This document shows, one piece after another, positions 8,245 through 15,607 of a stretch of DNA of 32,172 bases (position 1 is its first letter; each line of letters starts with the position of its first letter). The DNA is from Streptomyces antimicrobicus. Its GTDB lineage: Bacteria > Actinomycetota > Actinomycetes > Streptomycetales > Streptomycetaceae. The stretch is from NCBI RefSeq assembly GCF_020532625.1, contig NZ_JAJAUY010000070.1, positions 1 through 32,172 of the forward strand, in the 5' to 3' direction. The notes under the pieces are model-generated. The model had not been told where the DNA came from and ran no database searches. It worked only from the letters and a program-made list of their open reading frames with translations. The position numbers were made by a program, and so were the translations under genes.

Positions 8245-9648
8245 GTGGCGGACGGCGGGGCGCGGCAGGCCCCGGGCGGTGGGGCCGGCGGGCTGCTGCG
8301 GTTCGTGGTGGAGCTCGCCCCGCTCGCCGGCTGGGCGCGGGCGTGGACCGGCGGCCGGCCGGCCGTGCACGTGGGCAACGTGGCCGAGTTCAACGCCCAG
8401 TTCGCCGACGCCTCGCTGGACCGGGAGCAGCGGGCCGCCCACCACTACGCCTGTCTGGCCGCCTTCTACAGCCCGCTGCCCGCCGCACTGGTGCTGCCCC
8501 GCACGGTCCCCGCGGGATGGGTGGAACTGCTCGCCCGGCAGCTGGAGTGGCAGGACGTCCAGGTCTACGACGGGCTCGCGGCCGGTGGCGGCAGCCGGGC
8601 GGACGGCGGACCCGCGCTGTCGGCGGCCGTCGGGGCCCGCCCGGCGCTGGCCGCGCAGCTGACCGGGCTCGGGCTCCCGCTCGTGCCGTGGGGGCGGACC
8701 GGGCCCTTCGCCCGGCTGACGCGGACCCCGTGGCGGCCGGAGGCCCTGCGGTACGAGTCCAAGGCGCAGGCGCACGCGCTGTTCGAGCGGATCGCGGCGG
8801 GCGGGGGGCACCCGGACGTCGTGGTGCCCGCGCAGTGGCGGGCCGGCACCCGGCGGGCGGCCGTCCGGCTGCTGGCCGCCCGGGCGAAGGCGGGCCGGGG
8901 CACGGTGCTGAAGTCGGAGCACGGCGTCGGCGGCTCCGGCACGACGGTGGTCACGGCCCGCGACGTGGCCCGGGCGGGCGGGGCGCGGGCCGTCGTGCGC
9001 CGGTTGCCGCGGGGCCCGTTGCTGGTGGAGGAGTACGTCGCCGGGCCGGGCCCCGACGGCGTCCGGGACCTCACCTACGACGGGTTCGTGGACGAGGACG
9101 GGCGGGTCCACGAGGTGGGCGCCGCGCTGATGGACGTGGCCGGGACGGGTTACCAGGGGGCGACCACCGGCCCCGGGGTGGTGCCCGACTGGGCCGGGAA
9201 GCCGCTGCTCGCGTTCGGCGAGGCGGTCGGGCGGGAGCTGTCGGCCGCCGGCTACCGGGGCTGGTTCGACGTGGACTTCGTGGCCGACGGGCTGGGCCGG
9301 CTCGCGCCGACCGAGACCAATCTGCGGCTGACCGGACCGGCCGTGGCCTTCATGGTGCGGGCCCGGCTGGACGACCTGCGCGGCGGGGCCCACCGGGTGC
9401 GGGTGGTCGACCGGGTGGCGCTCGGGGCCCGGTTGCCCGAGGCCCCGCTGACGGAGCTGTTCACCGTCATGGCGCGCCGCTGCGCCGCGCTGGACGCGGT
9501 GTTCCTGCCGGCCATCCCGACGGCGGCCTTCGAGCCGGCGCCGTGGTTCGGCGCGGTCGTGGCGGCCCGGTCCGCCGCGGCGCTGGACGCCGCGACGGAC
9601 GTGGTGCGGGCGGAGGCCCGGCGGGTGGGGGCGCAGTTCCAGGAGTGA
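8245..9648 (+). CDS. ATP-grasp domain ligase-like protein
   Basis: The frame gives 467 residues from GTG 8245. Residues ~17-160 form a pre-ATP-grasp region (LLRFVVELAPLAGW, VHVGNVAEFNAQF). The ATP-grasp fold follows: Lys223 and a glycine-rich loop in VLKSEHGVGGSGTT, the nucleotide-contact strand LLVEEYVAG (259-267), and metal ligands in WFDVDFVADG (Asp342, Asp344) and TETNLRLTG (Glu357, Asn359). Such enzymes join a carboxylate to an amine through an acyl-phosphate, and the spacing resembles peptide-ligase-type members. No ribosome site precedes GTG 8245, and it is the first usable start after an in-frame stop at 8095. The N-terminus may therefore be rearranged together with the GNAT remnant. 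The stop is 15 bp from the convergent adenylation-domain gene. Confidence 0.8.
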   Translation: MADGGARQAPGGGAGGLLRFVVELAPLAGWARAWTGGRPAVHVGNVAEFNAQFADASLDREQRAAHHYACLAAFYSPLPAALVLPRTVPAGWVELLARQLEWQDVQVYDGLAAGGGSRADGGPALSAAVGARPALAAQLTGLGLPLVPWGRTGPFARLTRTPWRPEALRYESKAQAHALFERIAAGGGHPDVVVPAQWRAGTRRAAVRLLAARAKAGRGTVLKSEHGVGGSGTTVVTARDVARAGGARAVVRRLPRGPLLVEEYVAGPGPDGVRDLTYDGFVDEDGRVHEVGAALMDVAGTGYQGATTGPGVVPDWAGKPLLAFGEAVGRELSAAGYRGWFDVDFVADGLGRLAPTETNLRLTGPAVAFMVRARLDDLRGGAHRVRVVDRVALGARLPEAPLTELFTVMARRCAALDAVFLPAIPTAAFEPAPWFGAVVAARSAAALDAATDVVRAEARRVGAQFQE

Positions 9649-9663
9649 GGCGCGGCTCCCGGC

Positions 9664-11655
9664 TCAGTCGTCGTAGTCGATCTGCGGCTCCGGGGAGCGG
9701 GTGGCGTAGAGGGCGACGACGAACGCCGCGATCATCAGCGGGATGTTGAACGTGTAGACCAGCAGGGCCTGCACGGGATAGTCGTACTTGTCCGCGAGGC
9801 GGTAGAAGTTGTCCTGGGGCCACCAGGACGCCAGCAGGTAGACGATCGACAGGTGGGCCGCCGTGGTCAGCCCGCGCGGCCGGCCCTGGGCCAGCATGGC
9901 GCGGCGTCCGACGAACAGCACGACCACGCCCGCGCCGAAGGCCAGGCACTCGCACGCGTAGAGGATCAGGAAGAGCCCCGCCCAGGGCGACGGCACCAGT
10001 GAGAGGTCGACCGAGCGGGGCCACAGCAGGAAGGTCAGCGCGAACGCGAGGAGACCGGGGAAGAAGCCGGCGCAGCCGTAGGCGAGGGCGTCGCCCGCGG
10101 TCGAGCCGCGGGTGGGCACGGCGGAGGCGGCGAACTTGACCCGGCCGGTGCCCGCCAAGGGTGCGGGCTCGGCGGGCAGCGGCAGGCCCCCTCGGTCCTC
10201 CCGGCCCGCGCGGGTGCGGGGCAGGGACTGCAGGTGGACCACGCCCTGGGGGATCTCGTCCGGGTCCAGCTTGCCGCGCAGGTGCATGCGCAGGCCGGCG
10301 GCGTTCGGGAGCCCGGGATGGCCGCCGGGCGGGGGGAAGGCGTACGGCGCGAGGTAGGCGACGAGGCGCTGCTCGCCCCCGGGCGCGGAGACGGGGCGCA
10401 CCAGCGCCGACCCGGTCCCCTCGTGGGTGCGGATGGCGGCCTCGACCTTGTGGGCGTCGATCTCGGCACCGCCCAGGAGGACGCGGTCCTGCTCGCGGCC
10501 GGTGAACTCCAGCAGCCCGTCGGCCCGGAGCAGGCCGAGGTCACCGGTGGGGACGAGGTCCCCGCCCTCGGGGGGCGCCAGGTGGATCCGGCCGTCGCGG
10601 ACCTCGGCCCGGCAGCCGGGGAAGGGCGCGCCGACGACCGAGGTCCGCTCGGGGACCGGCTCCGGCCGCGGCAGCTGGGCGAGCTCGAACCAGGTGCCGC
10701 AGCCGGCGGCCTCGGTGGTGGCGTAGACGTTGAGCAGCCGGGCCCCGGTGCGCAACCGCAGGGCCAGCTCGGCGTGTTCGTCGAGGAACAGGCGGTCCCC
10801 GGTGACGCTCAGCAGGCGGACCGTGGCGAGGCCGGACTCGGGCCGGCGCAGGTCCGGCCGGCCCGCCGGGGGGCCGGCGAGCCGCTGCGCGGCGGCCGGA
10901 TCGGTGTGCACGACGGTCACCCGGTCCTCGACGATCCGGCGGCGTATCTCGTGGCCCGCCCAGTGGGCGCCCTCGGGGACCGCCAGCGCCCCGCCGGAGC
11001 ACAGCGCCCGGGTCCAGCCGGCCGCGAACGCGGTGCCGTCGGCCCGGGCCGTCGTCAGGTGCCGGTCCTCAGGGGTGAACGCCCCGACCTGGGCCCAGGA
11101 CCCGGCGGCGGCGAGCAGCCGGTCCTGGCCGACGGGCACGGCGCGCGGCCGGTCCGCACCGGTGAACAGGACGGCGGCGACGGGCCCGGGCTCCGCCGCC
11201 GGGGGCCGGGTCGGGCGCGCCTCGATCTGCGCGGCCTCGGCGTCGAGGCAGATCACCCGCGGGCCCTCGTCGAGGTCCAGCCGCGCCACGTACGGGGTGT
11301 GGGTGATCAACGCGAAGGGCCGGGCGGCGCGCAGCTGTTGCTCGGCGACCCGTGGCGCGTCGGGGTCGAGCAGCGCGTACGCCCCGCCGGCCTTGAGCGC
11401 GGCCAGCAGCGCGACCACGGCGTCGGCCCGGCGGGCGGTGGCTACGGCCACGGTGGCTCCGGCGGGCAGGCCGGCGTCGAGCAGATGGCGGGCCAGCCGG
11501 TTGGCGCGCCGGTCGAGTTCGCCGTAGGGCACGTCGAACGTCCCGGACAGGACGGCGAGCGCGTCAGGGGTGTCCCGCGCCCACTGCTCGAAGCGGGCGA
11601 GGACGGTGTCGGTGGTGCGCGGACCTGAGCGGATGACCTCGGACTCCTGCGTCAT
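9664..11655 (-). CDS. Degenerate NRPS-type adenylation domain fused to four-helix membrane domain
   Basis: The protein has 663 residues. Residues ~18-490 follow the order of an NRPS adenylation domain: A2 (LKAGGAYALLDPDAP, ~88), A5 (NVYATTEAA, ~309), A7 (VPTGDLG, ~368), A8 (GREQDRVLLGGAEIDAHKVE, ~386) and A10 (LPRTRAGREDR, ~478). Two hallmark elements are altered. The A3 ATP loop, normally TSG(S/T)TGxPKG, reads FTGADRPRAVPVG (~164-176), and the A10 lysine is Arg485. There is no carrier-protein domain. Residues ~520-652 contain about four membrane helices, including GLLAFALTFLLW and LFLILYACECLAFGAGVVVL, then a short acidic tail. It may be an inactive or re-purposed adenylating enzyme tethered to the membrane. 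No strong ribosome site is seen at ATG 11653-11655. Confidence 0.82.
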   Translation of the reverse strand: MTQESEVIRSGPRTTDTVLARFEQWARDTPDALAVLSGTFDVPYGELDRRANRLARHLLDAGLPAGATVAVATARRADAVVALLAALKAGGAYALLDPDAPRVAEQQLRAARPFALITHTPYVARLDLDEGPRVICLDAEAAQIEARPTRPPAAEPGPVAAVLFTGADRPRAVPVGQDRLLAAAGSWAQVGAFTPEDRHLTTARADGTAFAAGWTRALCSGGALAVPEGAHWAGHEIRRRIVEDRVTVVHTDPAAAQRLAGPPAGRPDLRRPESGLATVRLLSVTGDRLFLDEHAELALRLRTGARLLNVYATTEAAGCGTWFELAQLPRPEPVPERTSVVGAPFPGCRAEVRDGRIHLAPPEGGDLVPTGDLGLLRADGLLEFTGREQDRVLLGGAEIDAHKVEAAIRTHEGTGSALVRPVSAPGGEQRLVAYLAPYAFPPPGGHPGLPNAAGLRMHLRGKLDPDEIPQGVVHLQSLPRTRAGREDRGGLPLPAEPAPLAGTGRVKFAASAVPTRGSTAGDALAYGCAGFFPGLLAFALTFLLWPRSVDLSLVPSPWAGLFLILYACECLAFGAGVVVLFVGRRAMLAQGRPRGLTTAAHLSIVYLLASWWPQDNFYRLADKYDYPVQALLVYTFNIPLMIAAFVVALYATRSPEPQIDYDD

Positions 11656-11766
11656 GCGCCGATGATGCCACCGGGCACCGACACCGCACGGGAAAACGTT
11701 GTGCCCAAGGGAGTTGGCGGGAGGTCGGCGCCGGACGGCACTCCTGCGGGTGCTCCCGCGCGGTCC

Positions 11767-11797
11767 TTGACCTGAAGTTCGGTCGAGGTCCTACGGT
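11767..11797 (+). promoter_or_regulatory. MerR-type promoter with 19-bp spacer, leaderless
   Basis: A -35 element TTGACC (11767-11772) and a -10-like TACGGT (11792-11797) are exactly 19 bp apart, the overlong spacing typical of promoters activated by MerR-family regulators. The spacer carries a dyad, GACCT (11769-11773) with AGGTC (11785-11789), where such a regulator would bind. The exporter ATG begins only seven bases after the -10, so the mRNA is probably leaderless. No MerR-family gene lies in the window. Confidence 0.68.
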
Positions 11798-11804
11798 CCG
11801 CGGT

Positions 11805-12248
11805 ATGGACATGGAAGTAACCGCCTGGACCTCCCTGCACAACGCGATCAACGCGCAGTCCGACCGCCGCCCGCTGTCGCGGGCGAGCCTGCGCCGGGTC
11901 GCCTCGTTCGCCCGCCCGCACCGCCGCGGGCTGGCCCTGTTCCTGCTGTTGAGCGTGGTCTCGGCGCTGCTGGCGGTGGCCACTCCGGTGCTCGCGGCCC
12001 GGGTGGTCGACGCGATCGTGGCCGGCGGACCGGAGGGGACGGTCGTCCGGCTGGCCCTGCTGATCGCGCTGATCGCCGTCGTCGAGGCCGGGCTGGGCCT
12101 GCTGACCCGGCGGCTGTCGGCGGGCCTCGGCGAAGGCCTCATCCTGGATCTGCGCACGGCGGTCTTCGACCACGTGCAGCGGATGCCGGTGGCCTTCTTC
12201 ACCCGTACCCGCACCGGCGCCCTGGTCAGCCGGCCAACAACGACGTGA
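11805..12248 (+). pseudogene. ABC exporter, 5' part cut by frameshift
   Basis: This 147-codon frame encodes the start of a type I ABC exporter: cytoplasmic N-terminus, membrane helices (GLALFLLLSVVSALLAVATPVL, shown here in part; RLALLIALIAVVEAGLGLL) and the first coupling region FDHVQRMPVAFFTRTRTGALVSR. Relatives continue with Leu-Asn-Asn-Asp-Val. Here the DNA reads CGG-CCAACAACGACGTGA, which puts a stop at 12246-12248. Adding one base after 12234 (CGG-C?C-AAC-AAC-GAC-GTG) restores the expected motif and joins the next frame. It is therefore either a true one-base deletion or a sequencing error. The first ATG is at the likely transcription start; a second in-frame ATG is at 11811. Confidence 0.8.
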
Positions 12249-13684
12249 TCGGCGCCCAGCGGGCGTTCAGCAACACCCTCTCCGGCGTGGTCGCCAACGT
12301 CGTCACGCTCCTCCTCACGCTGACGGTGATGCTGAGCATCTCCTGGCAGATCACCGCGCTCGCGCTGGTGCTGCTCCCGGTCTTCGTGCTGCCGGCCCGC
12401 CGTACGGGCGTCCGGATGGCCCGCCTCCAACGGGAGGCGGCGCAGCTGAACGCCGCGATGGGCACCCGGATGACCGAGCGCTTCTCGGCGCCCGGCGCGA
12501 CCTTGGTGAAGCTGTTCGGGCGGCCCGCCGACGAGTCCGCCGAGTTCGCGGCCCGCGCGGGCCGGGTCCGCGACATCGGGATCCGTACCGCGATGGCCCA
12601 GTCGACGTTCGTCACCGCGCTCACCCTGGTCTCGGCGCTGGCGCTGGCCCTGGTGTACGGCCTGGGCGGCACGTACGCGCTGCGCGGCTCCCTGGACGCG
12701 GGTGAGGTGGTGGCGCTCGCCCTGCTGCTGACCCGGCTGTACGCGCCGCTCACGGCGCTCGCGGGGGCGCGGGTGGAGGTGATGAGTGCCCTGGTGAGCT
12801 TCGAGCGGGTCTTCGAGGTCCTGGACCTCGAACCCCTGATCACCGAGAAGCCGGACGCGCGCCGGGTGCCGGACGGGCCGGTGTCGATCGAGTTCGAGGC
12901 GGTGTCCTTCGGCTACCCGTCGGCGGACAAGGTCTCGCTCGCCTCGCTGGAGGAGGTCGCGGCCCTGGACACCCGGGGAGGTACGCAGGTGCTGCACGAC
13001 GTCTCGTTCCGCGCCGAGCCCGGTCGGATGATCGCACTCGTCGGCTCCTCGGGGGCGGGGAAGTCCACCATCGCGCAGTTGCTGCCCCGGCTCTACGACG
13101 CCGACGCGGGCGTGGTGCGCCTCGGCGGGGTCGACGTACGGGACCTGAGCGCCGACTCGATCCGCGAGACGCTCGGCATGGTCACCCAGGACGGGCACCT
13201 GTTCCACGACAGCGTGCGCTCCAACCTGCTGCTGGCCCGGCCCTCGGCCACCGAGGAGGAGCTGTGGGAGGCCCTGCGCCGCTCCCGGCTGGAGGACCTG
13301 GTCGCCTCGCTGCCCGACGGGCTGGACACGGTGGTGGGCGAACGCGGCTACCGGCTGTCCGGCGGCGAGCGGCAGCGCCTGACCATCGCCCGGCTGCTGC
13401 TGGCCCGGCAGCGGGTGGTCATCCTCGACGAGGCCACCGCGCACCTGGACTCCACCTCGGAGGCGGCCGTGCAGGAGGCCCTGGGCGAGGCCCTGGCGGG
13501 CCGGACGGCCGTCGTGATCGCGCACCGGCTGTCGACCGTCCAGGCGGCCGATCTGATCCTGGTGGTGGAGGACGGCCGGATCGTGGAGCGCGGCACGCAC
13601 GGGGAACTGCTGGCGGCGGGCGGCCGGTACGAGGAGCTGTACCGCACGCAGTTCGCGGGACCGGCCCCGGTGGCCGGCGCCTGA
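12245..13684 (+). CDS. ABC exporter, 3' part: membrane and ATPase domains
   Basis: This frame of 479 residues continues the exporter from the GTG of the broken Asn-Asp-Val motif. It holds the remaining membrane helices (LSGVVANVVTLLLTLTVML, ITALALVLLPVFVL, LALALVYGLGG) and a complete nucleotide-binding domain. Walker A is LVGSSGAGKST, the signature is LSGGERQRLT, Walker B is VVILDEATAHLD, and the H-loop His is in VIAHRLS. With the 5' part the protein would be about 626 residues, the normal size for a homodimer-type MsbA/BmrA-like exporter. Alone it lacks the first helices, and whether GTG 12245 is used is doubtful. Export of a drug, lipid or metabolite would fit the MerR-type promoter, which is inference. 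Confidence 0.85.
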   Translation: MIGAQRAFSNTLSGVVANVVTLLLTLTVMLSISWQITALALVLLPVFVLPARRTGVRMARLQREAAQLNAAMGTRMTERFSAPGATLVKLFGRPADESAEFAARAGRVRDIGIRTAMAQSTFVTALTLVSALALALVYGLGGTYALRGSLDAGEVVALALLLTRLYAPLTALAGARVEVMSALVSFERVFEVLDLEPLITEKPDARRVPDGPVSIEFEAVSFGYPSADKVSLASLEEVAALDTRGGTQVLHDVSFRAEPGRMIALVGSSGAGKSTIAQLLPRLYDADAGVVRLGGVDVRDLSADSIRETLGMVTQDGHLFHDSVRSNLLLARPSATEEELWEALRRSRLEDLVASLPDGLDTVVGERGYRLSGGERQRLTIARLLLARQRVVILDEATAHLDSTSEAAVQEALGEALAGRTAVVIAHRLSTVQAADLILVVEDGRIVERGTHGELLAAGGRYEELYRTQFAGPAPVAGA

Positions 13685-13692
13685 CCGGAGGC

Positions 13693-14328
13693 TCAGTCGC
13701 GCTCGGCGGCCGGCCGCAGCAGCCCTTCGTCGGGACCGCCCAGCAGCGCGGCCGGTACGTCGCCCAGCCCGGGGTGCGGCGAGAGCCACCAGTCGGCGGC
13801 CCCCCAGGGGTCCCGGTCGGCCCCGAGCAGCAGGTTCACCTCGCGGACCACGGGCCGGACCCGGCCGTCGGGGGCGAACTGGAAGACCGGCAACCGGACG
13901 AACCCGCCGGCGCCCCGCAGCCGGATCAGCCCGGGCCCGTACGGGTCGCAGCCGCCCTCCAGGGCCTCCGCGTCGCCCACGGCGGGGGCGGCCAGCAGCC
14001 GGTCGCGGACCTCGCCGAGCACCGGGCCGACCATGCGGTGGCCGTCGAGCACCAGGACGGCCAGGTCGTCGGCGACGTACCCGCGGTGGCCGGCGGAACC
14101 GGCCGCGGCGACGGCGGTGAGCCGGCTCTCGCCGGGGAACCGGTCGGGCAGCTGCTCGCCCAGCAGCCGGGCGGCCAGCAGCGCGGCGCGTTCGGCCACG
14201 TCGCCCTTGGCGAGCCGTAACGCCGCCAGCAGCAGGGCGAGTTGGCGCAGCGCCGACGGCTCCAGCCGGGGGCCGAGATCGTCCCACTCGGCGGCCGCGG
14301 CGGCGAGCCGCGCGTAGGGATCAGTCAT
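13693..14328 (-). CDS. Hypothetical protein with MbcA/ParS-like C-terminal region; TTA codon
   Basis: The protein has 211 residues. The N-terminal part is Ala/Leu-rich and helical. The C-terminal part (FVRLPVFQFAPDGRVRP, VNLLLGADRDPWGAADWWLS, LGDVPAALL) resembles the toxin-binding domain of MbcA/ParS antitoxins: a Phe-Gln-Phe strand, an Asp-Gly turn, then a Trp-Trp helix and a Pro-containing last helix. No RES-domain toxin is next to it, so it is an orphan relative, a stand-alone regulator, or a resemblance only. Codon 37 is TTA (14218-14220), a codon that in Streptomyces needs the bldA tRNA and ties expression to development. It converges with the exporter gene, 8 bp apart. Confidence 0.7.
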   Translation of the reverse strand: MTDPYARLAAAAAEWDDLGPRLEPSALRQLALLLAALRLAKGDVAERAALLAARLLGEQLPDRFPGESRLTAVAAAGSAGHRGYVADDLAVLVLDGHRMVGPVLGEVRDRLLAAPAVGDAEALEGGCDPYGPGLIRLRGAGGFVRLPVFQFAPDGRVRPVVREVNLLLGADRDPWGAADWWLSPHPGLGDVPAALLGGPDEGLLRPAAERD

Positions 14329-14450
14329 CCCGGCAGGATCGCACCGTCGGCGCGCCGCCTACAAGACGGGCACCGGACACTCCCCCGGCCCCCGGGCGGC
14401 CTACAGTGCGAGGACGCCGGACACGACGACGAGGGAAGCGGGGTACGCCG

Positions 14451-14966
14451 GTGGGCACCGGGCAGGTCATCGTGGTGATGGGCGTGTCGGGGACGGGCAA
14501 GACGACCGTGGGTCGCCTGCTGGCCGCCGCGCTGGGCCTTCCGTACGCGGAGGGCGACGACTTCCACCCGCGGGCCAACGTCCTGAAGATGGCCTCCGGG
14601 GTGCCGCTGGACGACGCCGACCGGTGGCCCTGGCTCGACGCCGTCGGCGCGTGGGCCCGCGGCACCGGGCCCGGCGGGGGCGTGGTGGCCGCCTCGGCCC
14701 TCAAACGCCGCTACCGCGACCGGCTGCGCGCCGCCCGGCCCGCGACCGTGTTCGTGCACCTGGCCGGGGACCGGGCGCTGATCGGCCGGCGGATGGCGGC
14801 GCGCACCGGGCACTTCATGCCCACCTCGCTGCTGGACTCCCAGTTCGCCGCCCTGGAGCCGCTCGGCCCCGACGAGCGCGGCGTCACGGTCGACGTCCAC
14901 GGCACTCCCGAGGAGGTCGCCGCACGGGCGCTGGCCGCCCTGCGCGCCCTGCGGGGCGCGCACTGA
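14451..14966 (+). CDS. Gluconokinase
   Basis: The 171-residue protein matches the small gluconokinase family, which phosphorylates D-gluconate to 6-phosphogluconate with ATP and feeds the pentose phosphate pathway. The P-loop is GVSGTGKTT (11-19). The family stretch GDDFHPRANVLKMASGVPL (35-53) binds gluconate, followed by DDADRWPWL. SALKRRYRDRLR and HFMPTSLLDSQF also fit the family. Length is normal. I prefer GTG 14451 because it places the P-loop at the usual distance from the N-terminus; an earlier in-frame start at 14406 would add a 15-residue Arg-rich extension. A possible -10 TACAGT lies at 14402-14407. The stop is 5 bp from the convergent phosphatase stop. Confidence 0.93.
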   Translation: MGTGQVIVVMGVSGTGKTTVGRLLAAALGLPYAEGDDFHPRANVLKMASGVPLDDADRWPWLDAVGAWARGTGPGGGVVAASALKRRYRDRLRAARPATVFVHLAGDRALIGRRMAARTGHFMPTSLLDSQFAALEPLGPDERGVTVDVHGTPEEVAARALAALRALRGAH

Positions 14967-14971
14967 GGCCG

Positions 14972-15487
14972 TCAGGCGGGGGGTTCGAGCTCGGACAGCA
15001 GGGCGGCGATGTCCAGCCCGGTGGTCAGGTAGGCCTCGAACAGGTCGTTGTTGAGGGCCCACGGCGAGCGCCGGCGGCGGATCAACTCGATGGCCTCCCC
15101 AGGTGCGTGACCCGCGTCGATGAGGGTCTGGGCGACGACCAGCCCGGAGCGGTTGTAGCCGGAGTGGCAGCGCACCAGCGTGGTGAGTCCGCCGTCCATG
15201 GCGTGCTTGACCGTACGGGCCAGGCGCTGCACGGTCCGGATCTGGGCCGGGGTCAGCGGGGCGTCGGGGATCTCGCCGATGACGTGCTCGGTCTCGTAGC
15301 TCGGCCCGTGTCCGTCCACGGTGAACAGGCTGATCACCACGTCGAACTCGGAGCCGACGACGGCCTGCTGGAGTGCGCCGGAGGCATCGGTCCAGTAGTG
15401 GCCGCCCATCCACAGCCCGGGGGCGATCTCGCTCCACGGGGACTGCGGGCCGGGTATGTCGCGGTCCTGCTGGCGGCTCTTCTCCAT
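14972..15487 (-). CDS. Dual-specificity/tyrosine-phosphatase-like protein
   Basis: The protein has 171 residues from ATG 15485-15487, with GAGAGGGA upstream. The cysteine-phosphatase loop is complete: Cys107 to Arg113 in VRCHSGYNRSG (C-x5-R). Asp75 in GEIPDAPL is a plausible general acid. Upstream it has the dual-specificity layout (APGLWMGGHYWT, then FDVVISLFTVDG). It should remove phosphate from a protein Tyr/Ser/Thr or another small substrate; the target is unknown. The final helical stretch (NNDLFEAYLTTGLDIAALLSE) is also seen in actinobacterial members. It lies downstream of the beta-lactamase-like gene on the same strand but is separated from it by 120 bp containing an inverted repeat, so the two are probably separate transcripts. 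Confidence 0.85.
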   Translation of the reverse strand: MEKSRQQDRDIPGPQSPWSEIAPGLWMGGHYWTDASGALQQAVVGSEFDVVISLFTVDGHGPSYETEHVIGEIPDAPLTPAQIRTVQRLARTVKHAMDGGLTTLVRCHSGYNRSGLVVAQTLIDAGHAPGEAIELIRRRRSPWALNNDLFEAYLTTGLDIAALLSELEPPA

Positions 15488-15554
15488 GGGTCCCTCTCGC
15501 CGGTCGTCCCCCGCGCACCATGCTAGGGCGCGCACAGGTGCACAGAAAGTGAAT

Positions 15555-15602
15555 GGGCGGTCCCCTGGCAGGAATTGATCCACTGCACGCCGGGGACCGC
15601 CC
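15555..15602. terminator. Perfect 11-bp inverted repeat with 26-base loop
   Basis: GGGCGGTCCCC (15555-15565) and GGGGACCGCCC (15592-15602) are exact complements. The right arm ends 5 bp from the stop of the beta-lactamase-like gene, so a terminator for that minus-strand gene is likeliest. The loop is unusually long and there is no U-tract, so an operator or attenuator for the phosphatase gene further on is also possible. Confidence 0.5.
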
Positions 15603-15607
15603 GCCCA

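Noticed and set aside
9121..9160. A TTA triplet within the ATP-grasp gene
   Set aside because: It spans two codons (GGT-TAC), so it is not read as leucine.
8052..9749. A single 565-residue GNAT-led protein
   Set aside because: After ~58 residues the frame is the Arg/Gly-rich shadow of the ATP-grasp gene, not the second half of an acetyltransferase.
11564..14287. A 907-codon minus-strand frame across the ABC exporter
   Set aside because: It spans several real genes on both strands and reads as Arg/Gly/Gln-rich shadow sequence.
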